In this document: one piece after another, positions 1-9,264 of the stretch
How the letters are laid out: every line of letters starts with the position of its first letter
How positions within the stretch are numbered: position 1 is the stretch's first letter
Assembly: GCA_035555595.1 (NCBI GenBank)
Contig: DATMGK010000015.1
Span: 1-64,000, forward strand
Origin: Croceibacterium_A sp035555595
Lineage (GTDB): Bacteria > Pseudomonadota > Alphaproteobacteria > Sphingomonadales > Sphingomonadaceae
Length of the DNA: 64,000 bases
Reading direction: 5' to 3'
The notes under the pieces: model-generated
The model's database searches: none
Told to the model about the DNA's origin: nothing
Seen by the model: the letters and a program-made list of their open reading frames with translations, nothing else
Position numbers and translations under genes: made by a program

Positions 1-578
1 GCGGCGGATCGCGCGGTGGCTTCGGCGGCGGCGGTGGTCGCGGCCCGGGTGGCCCGCGCGGCGGCGGCGGTGGTGGCGGCGGAATGCCGGCACAGGTCGT
101 CGGAACCGGCCAGGGCAAGGTAAAATTCTTCAACGGCCAGAAGGGCTTCGGCTTCATCCAGCGCGACGAAGGCGGCGAGGACGTGTTCGTCCACATCAGC
201 CAGGTGGAGCGTGCGGGGCTGGAAGGTCTCGCCGAAGGGCAGGAACTGCAGTTCAACCTGGTTGATCGCGGCGGGAAGATTTCCGCGGCCGATCTGCAGG
301 TCGTCGGTGATGTGATCGCCGTGGAGCAGAAAGCTGCCAGCCCTCAGCGCGAGCTGACCGGCGAAAAGGCTACTGGCACGGTGAAGTTCTTCAATTCCAT
401 GAAGGGCTTCGGCTTCATCACGCGTGATGATGGCAAGGAAGATGCGTTCGTGCACATCAGTGCGGTCGAACGTTCCGGCCTGCCGGGCATCAATGAAGGC
501 GACCGTTTCGAGTTCGATCTCGAGGTAGACCGACGAGGGAAATACTCCGCGGTCAACCTTGTGCCCGTTCAGGGCTGA
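1..578 (+). CDS. Tandem cold-shock domain protein, 5' end outside the window
   Basis: Two cold-shock (OB-fold) domains bind single-stranded RNA or DNA. Counting from the in-frame ATG at 84, domain 1 spans about residues 11-73 (KFFN, KGFGFI, VFVHI) and domain 2 about 97-161 (KFFN, KGFGFI, AFVHI), so both RNP1 and RNP2 motifs are intact. The frame stays open from base 3 to the ATG and encodes an almost pure Gly/Arg stretch, so the true start lies upstream and the ATG at 84 is probably internal. The Gly/Arg-rich N terminus resembles an RNA-binding RGG-like tail. Two strong hairpins follow the stop. The family call is secure; the N terminus is not visible. Confidence 0.9.
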   Translation, partial: GGSRGGFGGGGGRGPGGPRGGGGGGGGMPAQVVGTGQGKVKFFNGQKGFGFIQRDEGGEDVFVHISQVERAGLEGLAEGQELQFNLVDRGGKISAADLQVVGDVIAVEQKAASPQRELTGEKATGTVKFFNSMKGFGFITRDDGKEDAFVHISAVERSGLPGINEGDRFEFDLEVDRRGKYSAVNLVPVQG

Positions 579-605
579 TCAGCGGCGGGACTTTATGTCC
601 TCGGT

Positions 606-633
606 TATGGGCCGGTGGTTTGACCGGCCCATA
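606..633. terminator. Perfect 11-bp hairpin after the cold-shock gene
   Basis: TATGGGCCGGT and ACCGGCCCATA pair perfectly around a 6-nt loop, 28 nt past the cold-shock stop codon. There is no T-run, so it may act as a Rho-assisted terminator or a 3' mRNA stabiliser. Confidence 0.55.
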
Positions 634-658
634 CCAACCCCATAAAACGGACATCGCG

Positions 659-678
659 GGCGGCCCATGAGGGCCGCC
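659..678 (+). terminator. 8-bp hairpin with short T-run upstream of argD
   Basis: GGCGGCCC pairs with GGGCCGCC around the loop ATGA and is followed by GTTT. The in-frame ATG at 667 sits in this loop, which argues against it being the argD start. It is probably the end of the cold-shock transcript, or a leader structure for argD. Confidence 0.5.
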
Positions 679-717
679 GTTTGCGCTTATCGCGCCATTC
701 CGCAGGAATTGCCCGCC

Positions 718-1908
718 ATGTCGATCACTCCCCTTATGCCTGTCTATCCCCGGTGCGACGTTCGCCCGGTTCGCGGCGAACATTGCCACCTGATCTCTGA
801 AGACGGCACGCGTTATCTGGATTTCGCGGCCGGAATCGCCGTCAACCTGCTGGGCCATTCCCACCCCGGCCTGATTGGCGCGATCCAGAGCCAGGCGGCG
901 ACGCTGATGCACGTGTCGAATCTCTACGGCAGCCCGCAGGGTGAAAAGCTCGCCCGGCGGCTGGTCGATCTGACCTTCGCCGACACGGTGTTCTTCACCA
1001 ATTCTGGGGCTGAGGCAGTGGAGTGCGCGATCAAGACCGCGCGCGCTTATCACCAGCACGCCGGGAATACGGACCGGTTTGAACTGATCACGTTCAACAA
1101 CGCCTTCCACGGCCGCACCATGGCCACGATCAGCGCCTCGAATCAGGAAAAGATGCACAAGGGCTTCGCCCCCTTGCTGCCCGGCTTCAGCTACGTCGAT
1201 TTCAATGATCTGGAAGGGGCCAAGGCGGCCATGGGGCCGCATACGGCGGGCTTCCTGGTCGAACCGATCCAGGGTGAAGGCGGCATCCGCGCCGGAACGC
1301 AGGAATTCATCGAGGGCTTGCGTGCCCTTGCTGATGAGCACGATCTGATGCTGGTGTTCGATGAGGTGCAGACCGGCGTCGCGCGCACCGGCACGTTCTA
1401 CGCCTATGAACAATACGGCATCGTGCCGGACATTCTCGCGACCGCGAAGGGCATCGGCGGCGGTTTCCCGCTGGGCGCGTGCCTGGTGACCGAGAAGGCG
1501 GCGAGGGGCATGACCTTCGGCACGCACGGGTCCACCTATGGCGGCAATCCTCTCGCGATGGCGGCGGCCAATGCGGTGCTGGATGCGGTCGCGAACGAGG
1601 AGTTTCTGGCCGACGTTCGCGCCAAGGGTGAACGCATTCGTTCGCGGCTGGAACAGTTCATCGGCAACTATCCGGCGCTATTCGAAGGGGTGCGCGGCAA
1701 GGGCCTGATGCTGGGGCTGAAGATGAAGGTGGAGCCGCGCGGCTTCATGCAGCACCTGCGTGACAATCATCAGTTGCTGACGGTTGCGGCTGGCGACAAC
1801 ACCCTGCGGATTCTCCCTCCGCTGGTTATCGGCGATGCGGAGATCGACGAGTTCTTCGACAGGCTTTCAGCCGGATCGGCCGACTATACGCTTCCGGAGA
1901 GTGCATGA
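718..1908 (+). CDS. argD: Acetylornithine aminotransferase
   Basis: Class-III PLP aminotransferase that converts N-acetylglutamate 5-semialdehyde to N-acetylornithine in arginine synthesis, and may also serve lysine synthesis. It has 396 residues, normal for ArgD. The cofactor-binding DEVQTG begins at D215, and the Schiff-base lysine is K244 in TAKGIGGG. I chose the ATG at 718 because AGGAA lies 11 nt upstream and the product begins just before the conserved core (YPRCDVRPVRGEH); the in-frame ATG at 667 lies in a hairpin loop. It overlaps argF by 4 nt, so the two are translationally coupled. Confidence 0.93.
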   Translation: MSITPLMPVYPRCDVRPVRGEHCHLISEDGTRYLDFAAGIAVNLLGHSHPGLIGAIQSQAATLMHVSNLYGSPQGEKLARRLVDLTFADTVFFTNSGAEAVECAIKTARAYHQHAGNTDRFELITFNNAFHGRTMATISASNQEKMHKGFAPLLPGFSYVDFNDLEGAKAAMGPHTAGFLVEPIQGEGGIRAGTQEFIEGLRALADEHDLMLVFDEVQTGVARTGTFYAYEQYGIVPDILATAKGIGGGFPLGACLVTEKAARGMTFGTHGSTYGGNPLAMAAANAVLDAVANEEFLADVRAKGERIRSRLEQFIGNYPALFEGVRGKGLMLGLKMKVEPRGFMQHLRDNHQLLTVAAGDNTLRILPPLVIGDAEIDEFFDRLSAGSADYTLPESA

Positions 1909-2831
1909 TGCGGCATTTCCTCGACCTGTCCGATGCTGGTGGTGACGCGCTCGCCGCAATGATCAGTGACGCGCTGGATCGCAAGGCAACGCGGCGCGAA
2001 TGGCCGAAGGGTCGGCCCGATGCGGATCGCCCGCTGGACGGGCGTGTGCTGGGCATGGTGTTCGAGAAGAATTCCACCCGCACACGCGTCAGCTTCGATA
2101 TCGCCATTCGCCAGCTTGGCGGCACTTCGCTGGTGCTGGACGCGGCGACGACCCAGCTTGGGCGGGGTGAAACCGTGGCTGATACCGCGCGCGTGCTCAG
2201 CCGCATGGTCGATGCGATCATGGTTCGCACGGATGATCACGCCAAGGTGGAGGAGATGGTTCGCCACGCCACTGTGCCGGTGATCAATGGCCTGACCGAC
2301 CGTTCGCACCCCTGCCAGATCGTCGCGGATCTGCTGACGATCGTGGAACAGGGCAAGGCGCTGCCGGGGCTGGAACTGGCCTGGCTGGGCGACGGCAACA
2401 ACGTGCTGCACTCTATCGTAGAGGCGGCCGGCCTGATGAAGTTCAACGTGCGCGTGGGCACGCCGCAGGGATACGATCCTGACCCGTCATTTGTGGAGCA
2501 GGCGCGGGCCGCAGGCGCGAAGATCACTCTGACCCGTGACCCGGTGGAAGCCATCGCCGGGGCGGACATTGTGGTGACCGATACCTGGATCTCGATGGGC
2601 CAGCAGCACGCGCATGAAAAGCTGGCGGCGATGGCGCCTTTTCAGGTCAACGAGGCGTTGATGGCGCAGGCGAAGCCCGATGCGCGCTTCCTCCACTGTC
2701 TTCCCGCCCACGTGGGGGAGGAAGTGAGCGAAGGCGTATTCGAAGGGGCGCAGTCCGTCGTGTTCGACGAGGCGGAAAATCGCATCCACGCGCAGAAGTC
2801 CGTCCTGTTGTGGTGCTTTGGCCTGCTTTGA
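1905..2831 (+). CDS. argF: Ornithine carbamoyltransferase
   Basis: Transfers the carbamoyl group from carbamoyl phosphate to ornithine to make citrulline, a cytosolic step of arginine synthesis. It has 308 residues. The carbamoyl-phosphate motif STRTR is at 57-61, and the ornithine-site HCLP motif is near residue 265. It starts inside the argD stop codon (ATGA), with a second ATG directly after. The order argD-argF-hslO is common in alphaproteobacteria, which supports one operon. Confidence 0.95.
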   Translation: MMRHFLDLSDAGGDALAAMISDALDRKATRREWPKGRPDADRPLDGRVLGMVFEKNSTRTRVSFDIAIRQLGGTSLVLDAATTQLGRGETVADTARVLSRMVDAIMVRTDDHAKVEEMVRHATVPVINGLTDRSHPCQIVADLLTIVEQGKALPGLELAWLGDGNNVLHSIVEAAGLMKFNVRVGTPQGYDPDPSFVEQARAAGAKITLTRDPVEAIAGADIVVTDTWISMGQQHAHEKLAAMAPFQVNEALMAQAKPDARFLHCLPAHVGEEVSEGVFEGAQSVVFDEAENRIHAQKSVLLWCFGLL

Positions 2832-2866
2832 CCCTGCGGGGTTAACTTGGCGGGGTCAGTTCCCAT

Positions 2867-3781
2867 ATGGCCGGCATGACTTCGCCTGACCGCCTGCGCG
2901 ATCCCGCCAGTACAGACCAGTTGCTCAGCTTCACCCTGCCTGACCGGCAGGCGAGGGGCCGTATCGTGCGTATGGGACCCGTGCTGGGCCGCATCCTCGC
3001 GGCGCATGACTATCCTTATGAGATAAAGCAGCTTCTGGCGGAGGCTCTGGTGCTGACCGGGCTGATGGGCGCACTGCTGAAGCGCGAGGGCAGCCAGCTT
3101 ACCCTGCAGGCGCAGACGGAGGGCGGCGCGGTTGACCTGCTGGTCTGCGACTATCGCGACGGGGAACTGCGCGGTTACGCGAAGTTCGATGAGGAACGTC
3201 TTGCCGGCCTGGGTGACGAACCATCGCTGGAGGAACTGTTCGGCACCGGATACCTCGCGGTGACGTTCGACCTATCCGCGACGGCTGAACGCTATCAGGG
3301 CGTTGTCCCGCTGGAAGGGGCGTCCCTGACGGAAGCGGTGCAGGCCTATTTCGCGCGTAGTGAGCAGGTGCCGACTCTTATCCGCATTGCCGTGGATCTG
3401 CGCGCCAGCCGCCCGGTGGCTGGCGGAATGCTGGTGCAGCATCTGGCAGAGGGCGAAGAAGGTGGTGCGCGGCTGCATGCGCGGCCAGAGCATCCGGAAT
3501 GGGACCATGTTGCCATTATGGCCGGATCGGTTCGCCCTGACGAACTGGTGGACAACGATCTGCCGCTTCAGGACCTGCTGTGGCGTCTGTTTCATGAAGA
3601 GCGCGAGGTTCGTGTGCAGCCCCTCGGCACGCTGTCGCGCGGATGCCGCTGTTCGGTCGTGCATTTCGAGGAAGTGCTGGCACGTTTTCCGGCGGAAGAC
3701 CGGCGTGACATGCGGGACGATAACGGCGTGATTCTGGTGGATTGTGCGTTCTGCTCGCGAGAGTTCGCCATTCAGGATTAA
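2867..3781 (+). CDS. hslO: Hsp33 redox-regulated chaperone
   Basis: Cytosolic holdase chaperone activated by oxidation. It has 304 residues. The C terminus carries the four zinc-binding cysteines in the expected CxC ... CxxC pattern (CRC near residue 261, CAFC near 295); their oxidation releases zinc and unfolds the linker. It follows argF after 35 nt and is probably cotranscribed. An alternative ATG three codons downstream (2876) is possible. Confidence 0.93.
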   Translation: MAGMTSPDRLRDPASTDQLLSFTLPDRQARGRIVRMGPVLGRILAAHDYPYEIKQLLAEALVLTGLMGALLKREGSQLTLQAQTEGGAVDLLVCDYRDGELRGYAKFDEERLAGLGDEPSLEELFGTGYLAVTFDLSATAERYQGVVPLEGASLTEAVQAYFARSEQVPTLIRIAVDLRASRPVAGGMLVQHLAEGEEGGARLHARPEHPEWDHVAIMAGSVRPDELVDNDLPLQDLLWRLFHEEREVRVQPLGTLSRGCRCSVVHFEEVLARFPAEDRRDMRDDNGVILVDCAFCSREFAIQD

Positions 3782-3865
3782 TCAATTCGTCGCTGATACA
3801 GGGCGTTTGGGCGCAGAAGCTGTCTGTGCTAGACCACGGATGTAGATTTGCGGAGTTCCTTGCAA

Positions 3866-4273
3866 ATGAACGGGTCCCGATCATTGCGAACATTTCGTCT
3901 CATGAGTGCGGTTGCTGCCGCACTGGTTTTTGGCGCGGTCGCGGCCCATGCGGCGGACCTGGCCATGCTCAGCCAGCTCACCAAGGGCGGCTGGACGATG
4001 CGCATTCGCGAGGACGGATCGCAGCAGCGGGTTTGCGTGCGCAATGGGCAGGAATTCATCCAGATCCGCCACCGCCAGCCCGGTTGCAGCCGGTTTATCG
4101 TGCAGGATGGGGCGGATGAAGTTGTCGTGCAGTACACCTGCCGCGGCAACGGCTATGGCCGCACCTCGATCCGGCGGGAAAATAGCGGCCTGATCCAGAT
4201 CCAGAGCCAGGGCATCGTAGATGGCGCACCGTTCTCGATCAGTGCGGAAGGGCGGCATACCGGCGTCTGTTAG
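3866..4273 (+). CDS. Secreted small protein of unknown function
   Basis: 135 residues with a Sec signal peptide: a basic N terminus, a hydrophobic core rich in Ala/Val, and a likely cut after AAHA near residue 30. The mature part has four cysteines in pairs suited to disulfides and a WTMRIREDG segment that suggests a DUF3617-like periplasmic protein, but I cannot confirm the family. The ATG at 3866 has GGAG 10 nt upstream; an in-frame TTG at 3848 would only add six residues. It stands alone between hslO and queC. Confidence 0.7.
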   Translation: MNGSRSLRTFRLMSAVAAALVFGAVAAHAADLAMLSQLTKGGWTMRIREDGSQQRVCVRNGQEFIQIRHRQPGCSRFIVQDGADEVVVQYTCRGNGYGRTSIRRENSGLIQIQSQGIVDGAPFSISAEGRHTGVC

Positions 4274-4333
4274 GCACTGGCTATGCGCGCGTGAGGGCTT
4301 GCCCGGCGGATCGCGCATGCCTAGCCGGTCATC

Positions 4334-5029
4334 ATGAACTCACCGCAATCGCCCAGAAAGGCCGTCGTCCTGCTTTCCGGCGGTCTCGATTCGATGGTCT
4401 CGGCCGCCATCGCCCGCGAGCAGGGCTTTGAAATCAACGCCCTCACCATCGATTACAACCAGCGGCACCGGCGGGAGATTGACGCTGCGGCGGAGATTGC
4501 CCGCAAGTTGGGGGCCGCTCGGCACGTCGTTCTGCCGCTCGATCTCCGGCGCTTTGGCGGTTCGGCGCTTACGGACGATATCGATGTGCCGAAGGATGGC
4601 GTGGGCGGCGACATCCCGATCACTTACGTGCCTGCGCGCAATCTTGTGTTCCTGTCTCTCACGCTCGCCTGGGCGGAGCCGATTGGCGCGCACGACATCT
4701 TCATTGGCGTGAATGCGCTGGATTATTCCGGCTATCCCGATTGCCGCCCTGAATTCATCGCCAGCTTCGCGGAAACCGCGCGACTGGCGACAAAAGAGGG
4801 CGCGGAAGGAAATCCCTTCACCATCCACGCGCCGTTGCAGCACTGGGGCAAGGCACGCATCGCGCAGGAAGCCGCGCGGCTGGGTCTCGACCCGGCGATG
4901 AGCTGGTCCTGCTATGATCCGACGCCCGATGGGCTGGCCTGCGGCCTGTGCGACAGTTGCCGCCTGCGCCGCGCGGGTTTCGAAGAGGCGGGAGTGGAAG
5001 ACCGCACGCGTTACGCGGCTGATATCTGA
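4334..5029 (+). CDS. queC: 7-cyano-7-deazaguanine synthase
   Basis: Converts 7-carboxy-7-deazaguanine to preQ0 with ATP and ammonia, in queuosine tRNA modification. It has 231 residues. The PP-loop SGGLDS lies near residue 15, and the zinc-binding cysteines are in the C-terminal CxxCxxC (CGLCDSC). No other que gene is in the window, so the pathway is dispersed. A gene for GluQ, a different tRNA-queuosine enzyme, lies at 36.7 kb. The next gene starts 3 nt after the stop. Confidence 0.95.
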   Translation: MNSPQSPRKAVVLLSGGLDSMVSAAIAREQGFEINALTIDYNQRHRREIDAAAEIARKLGAARHVVLPLDLRRFGGSALTDDIDVPKDGVGGDIPITYVPARNLVFLSLTLAWAEPIGAHDIFIGVNALDYSGYPDCRPEFIASFAETARLATKEGAEGNPFTIHAPLQHWGKARIAQEAARLGLDPAMSWSCYDPTPDGLACGLCDSCRLRRAGFEEAGVEDRTRYAADI

Positions 5030-5032
5030 CCC

Positions 5033-6583
5033 ATGGCGGGGGGCGGTGCCGTGCCAGAGGGAGAGCAGAAAGCCCCGCTCTATAGCTGGTATGCACTGGG
5101 CGTCCTGTTCGTCGTCTATCTGGTCAATTTCGTTGACCGGCAGATACTTTCGATCCTCGCGAACGATATCAAGGCAGACCTTGCGCTGACGGATGCCGAT
5201 CTCGGCTTTCTCTACGGCACGGCTTTCGCGATTTTCTATGCTCTGTTCGGGATTCCGCTCGGCCGATTGGCGGATGGGTGGAGCCGCACGCGTTTGCTGG
5301 CGCTCGGTCTGGCGCTGTGGTCGTGCATGACGGCGTTGTCAGGTCTGGCCCGCAACGGCGCGGCGCTGGCTGCTGCACGCGTGGGGGTAGGGATTGGGGA
5401 GGCTACCGCGAGCCCCTGCGCCTATTCGCTTATCGCCGACTGGTTTCCTTCGCGCCTGCGTGGAACCGCGCTGGGAATCTATTCGGCGGGACTGTTCGTC
5501 GGCAGCGGGCTGTCGCTGGTTATCGGCGGGCTGATCGTCGAAAGCTGGAATCGTGCGTGGCCGCATGACGCTCCCCTCGGCCTTGCCGGCTGGCAGGCGG
5601 CGTTTCTCGCTGTGGGCCTCCCCGGATTGATACTCGCGCTTTGGGTCGTTTCCCTTCGCGAGCCTGCACGCGGTGCGATGGAGGGTATCCCCAGCGAGGG
5701 TGACCCGCGTGCGTGGCAGAACTTCGGGGCGGAACTGTTGCGGATCGTTCCCCCCTTCACCGTGATCGGTGCGGCTTCTCGCGGCGGTAGAAGCCTTCTG
5801 GTCAATCTTGCCGTGGCGGCTCTGCTTGCGCTGGCAGCATGGGTTCTGGGCGATGCGACGGGCAATGCCGCACAGTTCTGGTTCGTCGGCGTGGGCGCTT
5901 ATGCCGTGTTCAGTTGGGCCAGTGCGCTGCGCCGTGCCGATCCGCCGACTTACGCGCTGACATGGCGCAGCGCCGCCTTCATCTCGATCGTCCTCGTCTA
6001 TGCGGTCGTTTCCTACCTCGGCTACACAGTGACCTATTGGGCCTCTCCCTATGCAGAGCGCACTTTCGGGTTCGAAAAGGTGGAACTGGGGTTGCTGATC
6101 GGCGCGCCTGCCGCGCTGGGCGGGTTCCTCGGCGTATTGGGCGGCGGCTGGCTGGCGGACCGGCTGCACCGGCGTTTCGCCAGCGGGCGTTTGCTGGTGC
6201 TGGGGGTTGGTCTGTTGCTGCCGGTGCCGCTCACGCTCGTGGGATATGGAACTGCCGATTCTACCGTGTTCCTCGTGTGCAGCTTCCTGCTCCAGATGGC
6301 GACATCGTCCGCGCTTGGTGCAGCCGCGGCGGCCAGTCAGGCACTGGTCCTGCCGGGTATGAAGGGCACGGCCACCGCGATCTTCTTCCTGGGGGCAACG
6401 CTGATCGGGCTTGCGTTCGGTCCTTTCGTCGCGGGCCTCGTTTCGGAACTTTCCGGCAGTCTCGCCACCGGTGTGATCGGCAATCTTGCGCTGGTGCCTG
6501 TCGGGTTCGTTGCACTGGTGATCGCCATCCGGCTTTACCCGGCCGCCGAAGCCACCCGACAGGAGCGGGCGGTAGCAGCCTGA
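5033..6583 (+). CDS. MFS transporter, spinster-like
   Basis: Major facilitator with about 12 transmembrane helices over 516 residues. The motif-A-like GRLADGWSRTR follows helix 2, and the N-terminal segment YLVNFVDRQ is typical of spinster-family members in sphingomonads, often placed near TonB receptors or aromatic and lipid uptake genes. The substrate cannot be told from sequence. It starts 3 nt after queC, so cotranscription is likely without an obvious functional link. It ends tail-to-tail with the GTA cluster. Confidence 0.85.
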   Translation: MAGGGAVPEGEQKAPLYSWYALGVLFVVYLVNFVDRQILSILANDIKADLALTDADLGFLYGTAFAIFYALFGIPLGRLADGWSRTRLLALGLALWSCMTALSGLARNGAALAAARVGVGIGEATASPCAYSLIADWFPSRLRGTALGIYSAGLFVGSGLSLVIGGLIVESWNRAWPHDAPLGLAGWQAAFLAVGLPGLILALWVVSLREPARGAMEGIPSEGDPRAWQNFGAELLRIVPPFTVIGAASRGGRSLLVNLAVAALLALAAWVLGDATGNAAQFWFVGVGAYAVFSWASALRRADPPTYALTWRSAAFISIVLVYAVVSYLGYTVTYWASPYAERTFGFEKVELGLLIGAPAALGGFLGVLGGGWLADRLHRRFASGRLLVLGVGLLLPVPLTLVGYGTADSTVFLVCSFLLQMATSSALGAAAAASQALVLPGMKGTATAIFFLGATLIGLAFGPFVAGLVSELSGSLATGVIGNLALVPVGFVALVIAIRLYPAAEATRQERAVAA

Positions 6584-6591
6584 CAGCCTCC

Positions 6592-7050
6592 TCACGCTGC
6601 CGGCAGTATTCCTCCGGCGATCAGGGCCGCGACCAGAGCAGCGATTGCATCGCGCGCCTCACCATCGACAATAGCGCCCCCCGCGGGGGCCGGGAGGGTC
6701 TCAGCCCGCAACCAACCACCGTGATAGCGGATGTCCTGCCCAGCTGATCGGTCGAGCACTCGCAGGCCATCGCGCGGTGCCGCGAAAACCCAGCCTCCCG
6801 CCTGAAATGAGGCAAGGCAGCCGTCCCGGTCAGCCCAGGCTCCCGACGCGCCAATGGCAACCAGCCATGCTTCGCCCTCAGCCGGATCGGGCGGCGGAAC
6901 GCTGGCTTCGCCTTCGATGGCCGGGTGCAGCAGCAGGTCCGTCAGCGCATGCGCCTGATTGACGAAGAACTCCTTCTGCGCCTGTGCGGCGAACAGCAGC
7001 GGCAGGCCAAAGCGCGGGCTGGCGGATGTGAACGAGATTGGATCGGGCAT
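6592..7050 (-). CDS. DUF2793 family protein, GTA-associated
   Basis: 152 residues with a DUF2793 core: the AAQAQKEFFVNQAHA segment near residue 22 and repeated Trp/Gly turns (PAEGEAWLV, GGWVFAAP). I recall this family lying beside the tail-tip gene of GTA clusters and prophages in alphaproteobacteria, where a tail-fibre or spike role is suspected but not shown. It is the last gene of the cluster, 21 nt after the g15 homologue and on the same strand. Confidence 0.75.
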   Translation of the reverse strand: MPDPISFTSASPRFGLPLLFAAQAQKEFFVNQAHALTDLLLHPAIEGEASVPPPDPAEGEAWLVAIGASGAWADRDGCLASFQAGGWVFAAPRDGLRVLDRSAGQDIRYHGGWLRAETLPAPAGGAIVDGEARDAIAALVAALIAGGILPAA

Positions 7051-7071
7051 CGGTTTTCCTTTCGAAGGGGA

Positions 7072-9255
7072 TCAGGGCAGGGTGGTCAGCAGCAGCGCGT
7101 CGGAAAGGGCGTGGTTTCCGGCCTGCCGCACCCACAGCGGCTGTCCGCCATGCGCGGCGAGGGCGCTCGCCCATTCGGCGGTAGTGAAGGTCAGGCTGGG
7201 CTCGTCGGATTGCCAGCTGGCGCGCGACGCATCGACCGGGCCGACACCCACCAGCCAGCTTTCGGCCTGTTCGTTCAGCGGCACTTCGACACCGTCGGCC
7301 CAGTTCCAGCCGCCCCGGCTGCGCCGCGTCCAGCGGAATGTCACACCGGTTGCATTCGTCTCCATGCGGGGGTGGACCGGGGTGAGGGGGCGCAAGGTTA
7401 TCCCTGCGTTGACCACCGATGAAACAACCGGTTCTGCATCGGCCAGCCCAATTGCGGCCACGGCGTCCGATGCGCCGAGTTCCGACGTATCGATCCGCAC
7501 CGGCCCCCCATCCCGCAGCACGAACCGTGCCCCGGCCATATGGCCTGTCTTTGCCGCTGTTTCAGTTCCGCCGCGCCCGCGCAGTAGCCCGCGCAGCCGC
7601 CACCGCCCTTCACCGAGCGATAGTGCGCCCGCGAATTGCAGCACCTCGCCGCCCACCAGCGCGCGGTTCGCACCAGCGGCGATCGCTTCGGCAGATGCAC
7701 CGGTCAGCATGAAGTCGGGCGATGCCAGATCGACTTCCGCCGAAGCGTCCGTTTCCAGCAACATCGCAGTAGAGGGGCCAAGCGGCCCAGCCAGCGCCCC
7801 GATTACGCTTCGCCGCGTGCCCGATCCGCCCAGCGGCGTCAGTTCTCCCCGCAAATCGGCATAGAGCGCCGCGCCGGTCCACCCTGCCGATACGGACGAA
7901 ACCGCCGCATAGACCTGCCGCAGATCGCCATTCCCGGCGCCTTCCCATGGCAGTTCAAATGCTGCGATCAGCGTTGGCATGGCGATCAGATCGGGAGTGG
8001 GGAGGGAGCGGCCCGGATCGGTCGGCGCTTCCCATGTCCCGCCACCCGGCAGGCGACTCAGTTCAAGTTCGATGCCATGCGCGCCCCATTCCCATGTATC
8101 GATATGCCATAGGCCGGTGTGCCCCGGCACGCGCACAACACCGCCCGGCCTCAGCATCGGATCGAGTTCGGCGACACGCCACGAAAGGCTTTCGCGGGCC
8201 GATCCCGCCCGTTCGGCGGCGGCGTTCACCAGCGTCCGCGCGGTCTGGGCCGAAAGCACGCCGGGGAACTCCATCGCGCGGCTTAGCCCCGGCCGGGCCT
8301 GCCCGTCCACGCGCTGCAATCCCGGCTGATAGTCTCGCGCCGGATCGTAATAGCGCAGCTCGCCCGCCGCTTGCCCGGCCTCTGCCTGCCGCCGCCGCAC
8401 GATGCCGCCCGCACCGCCGAAAGCGCCTTCGCTGCCGTCGATGGCGGCTTCCGGCAGCAGCACCGGATTTGCCGGCATGGTATTGCGGGCGCTCAACGTC
8501 AGCTTCTCTCCGCCCGCATCGCAGGCCAGCGGATAAAGCTGGTTCAGGCCCGCAAGTGTTTCCGCCAGCGATCCACCCTCGTCGCTGTATCCGGTCAGCC
8601 CCGGAAGCGCCGCTTGCGTGTTTATGCCGTGTCCCAGCGGCTCCATCACCTCCACCAGCGTCACCTCGCTGCCGTCCCCGGCCACGATCTCGAACGTCAG
8701 CGCTGGTATGCGATTGCCGAAGTCGGCCAGCTGCAGCGCCTCGAACACGCAATAGGCGGTCCCGCGGAATGCCGGGGCGCCCGCCCCTTCTGCAGAGGCG
8801 ATCAGCGGGTCCGGCATCTGGTCGCCGTGGCCCGCATGGACGCGCAGCACGCCGCCCGTCTTCAGGTCGCCCGCGGCGCCGCGCAGCAGGTTGCCATCCG
8901 CCCAGATGCGGCCCAGCCGCCGGATCGGCCGGCTCGCCAGCGCCACCGCGAACGAAACCGAATAGCTATATGTCGTGGTGGATGGCCGCCCCTTGCCCCC
9001 GCCGGTCCTCTCGCTGCTTTCCGCCAGATCAGTGGCCCAGATGATCGTCCCCGGCGCGCGCACCGTGCCGAAATGCCGGGGGATCGGCGCGCCATAGCTG
9101 GAGGTGGTGACCGCCAGTTCCTTCAGCCGCGCCCCTTCGCGGTGCCCGCTGCCGATTACCGCGCGGTCGATCCGGTTGCCGATCAACGAACCGATCGCAC
9201 CGCCGATCGGCCCGCCAATCGCTGTGCCGACTGCGGTGAGGACGAGAGTAGCCAT
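7072..9255 (-). CDS. GTA tail tip/hub protein, g15-like, without room for a TIM-barrel domain
   Basis: 727 residues. It opens with a Gly/Ala-rich hydrophobic segment (VGTAIGGPIGGAIG) and the YGAPIPRHFGTVRAPG region typical of g15 and phage hub proteins. It continues with the tail-domain segment around GTAYCVFEALQLADFGNRIP and a beta-rich C terminus. RcGTA g15 is about 1,300 residues, with a TIM-barrel-like domain between these parts. Here YGAPIPRHFG leads directly into the tail domain, leaving no space for the barrel. It probably forms the baseplate hub and contacts the recipient cell. It begins 9 nt after the g14 stop. Confidence 0.85.
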   Translation of the reverse strand: MATLVLTAVGTAIGGPIGGAIGSLIGNRIDRAVIGSGHREGARLKELAVTTSSYGAPIPRHFGTVRAPGTIIWATDLAESSERTGGGKGRPSTTTYSYSVSFAVALASRPIRRLGRIWADGNLLRGAAGDLKTGGVLRVHAGHGDQMPDPLIASAEGAGAPAFRGTAYCVFEALQLADFGNRIPALTFEIVAGDGSEVTLVEVMEPLGHGINTQAALPGLTGYSDEGGSLAETLAGLNQLYPLACDAGGEKLTLSARNTMPANPVLLPEAAIDGSEGAFGGAGGIVRRRQAEAGQAAGELRYYDPARDYQPGLQRVDGQARPGLSRAMEFPGVLSAQTARTLVNAAAERAGSARESLSWRVAELDPMLRPGGVVRVPGHTGLWHIDTWEWGAHGIELELSRLPGGGTWEAPTDPGRSLPTPDLIAMPTLIAAFELPWEGAGNGDLRQVYAAVSSVSAGWTGAALYADLRGELTPLGGSGTRRSVIGALAGPLGPSTAMLLETDASAEVDLASPDFMLTGASAEAIAAGANRALVGGEVLQFAGALSLGEGRWRLRGLLRGRGGTETAAKTGHMAGARFVLRDGGPVRIDTSELGASDAVAAIGLADAEPVVSSVVNAGITLRPLTPVHPRMETNATGVTFRWTRRSRGGWNWADGVEVPLNEQAESWLVGVGPVDASRASWQSDEPSLTFTTAEWASALAAHGGQPLWVRQAGNHALSDALLLTTLP

Positions 9256-9264
9256 GAGGGGTGC

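Noticed and set aside
1..83. GGC-rich low-complexity stretch as a microsatellite or structural repeat
   Set aside because: It is in frame with, and open into, the cold-shock gene and encodes a Gly/Arg-rich extension, so it is coding sequence.
667..717. Upstream ATG at 667 as the argD start
   Set aside because: It lies in the loop of an 8-bp hairpin; the ATG at 718 has a proper ribosome site and starts just before the family core.
5339..6595. Minus-strand frame opposite the MFS transporter
   Set aside because: Antisense of a clear 12-helix transporter; charged, low-complexity and without family features.
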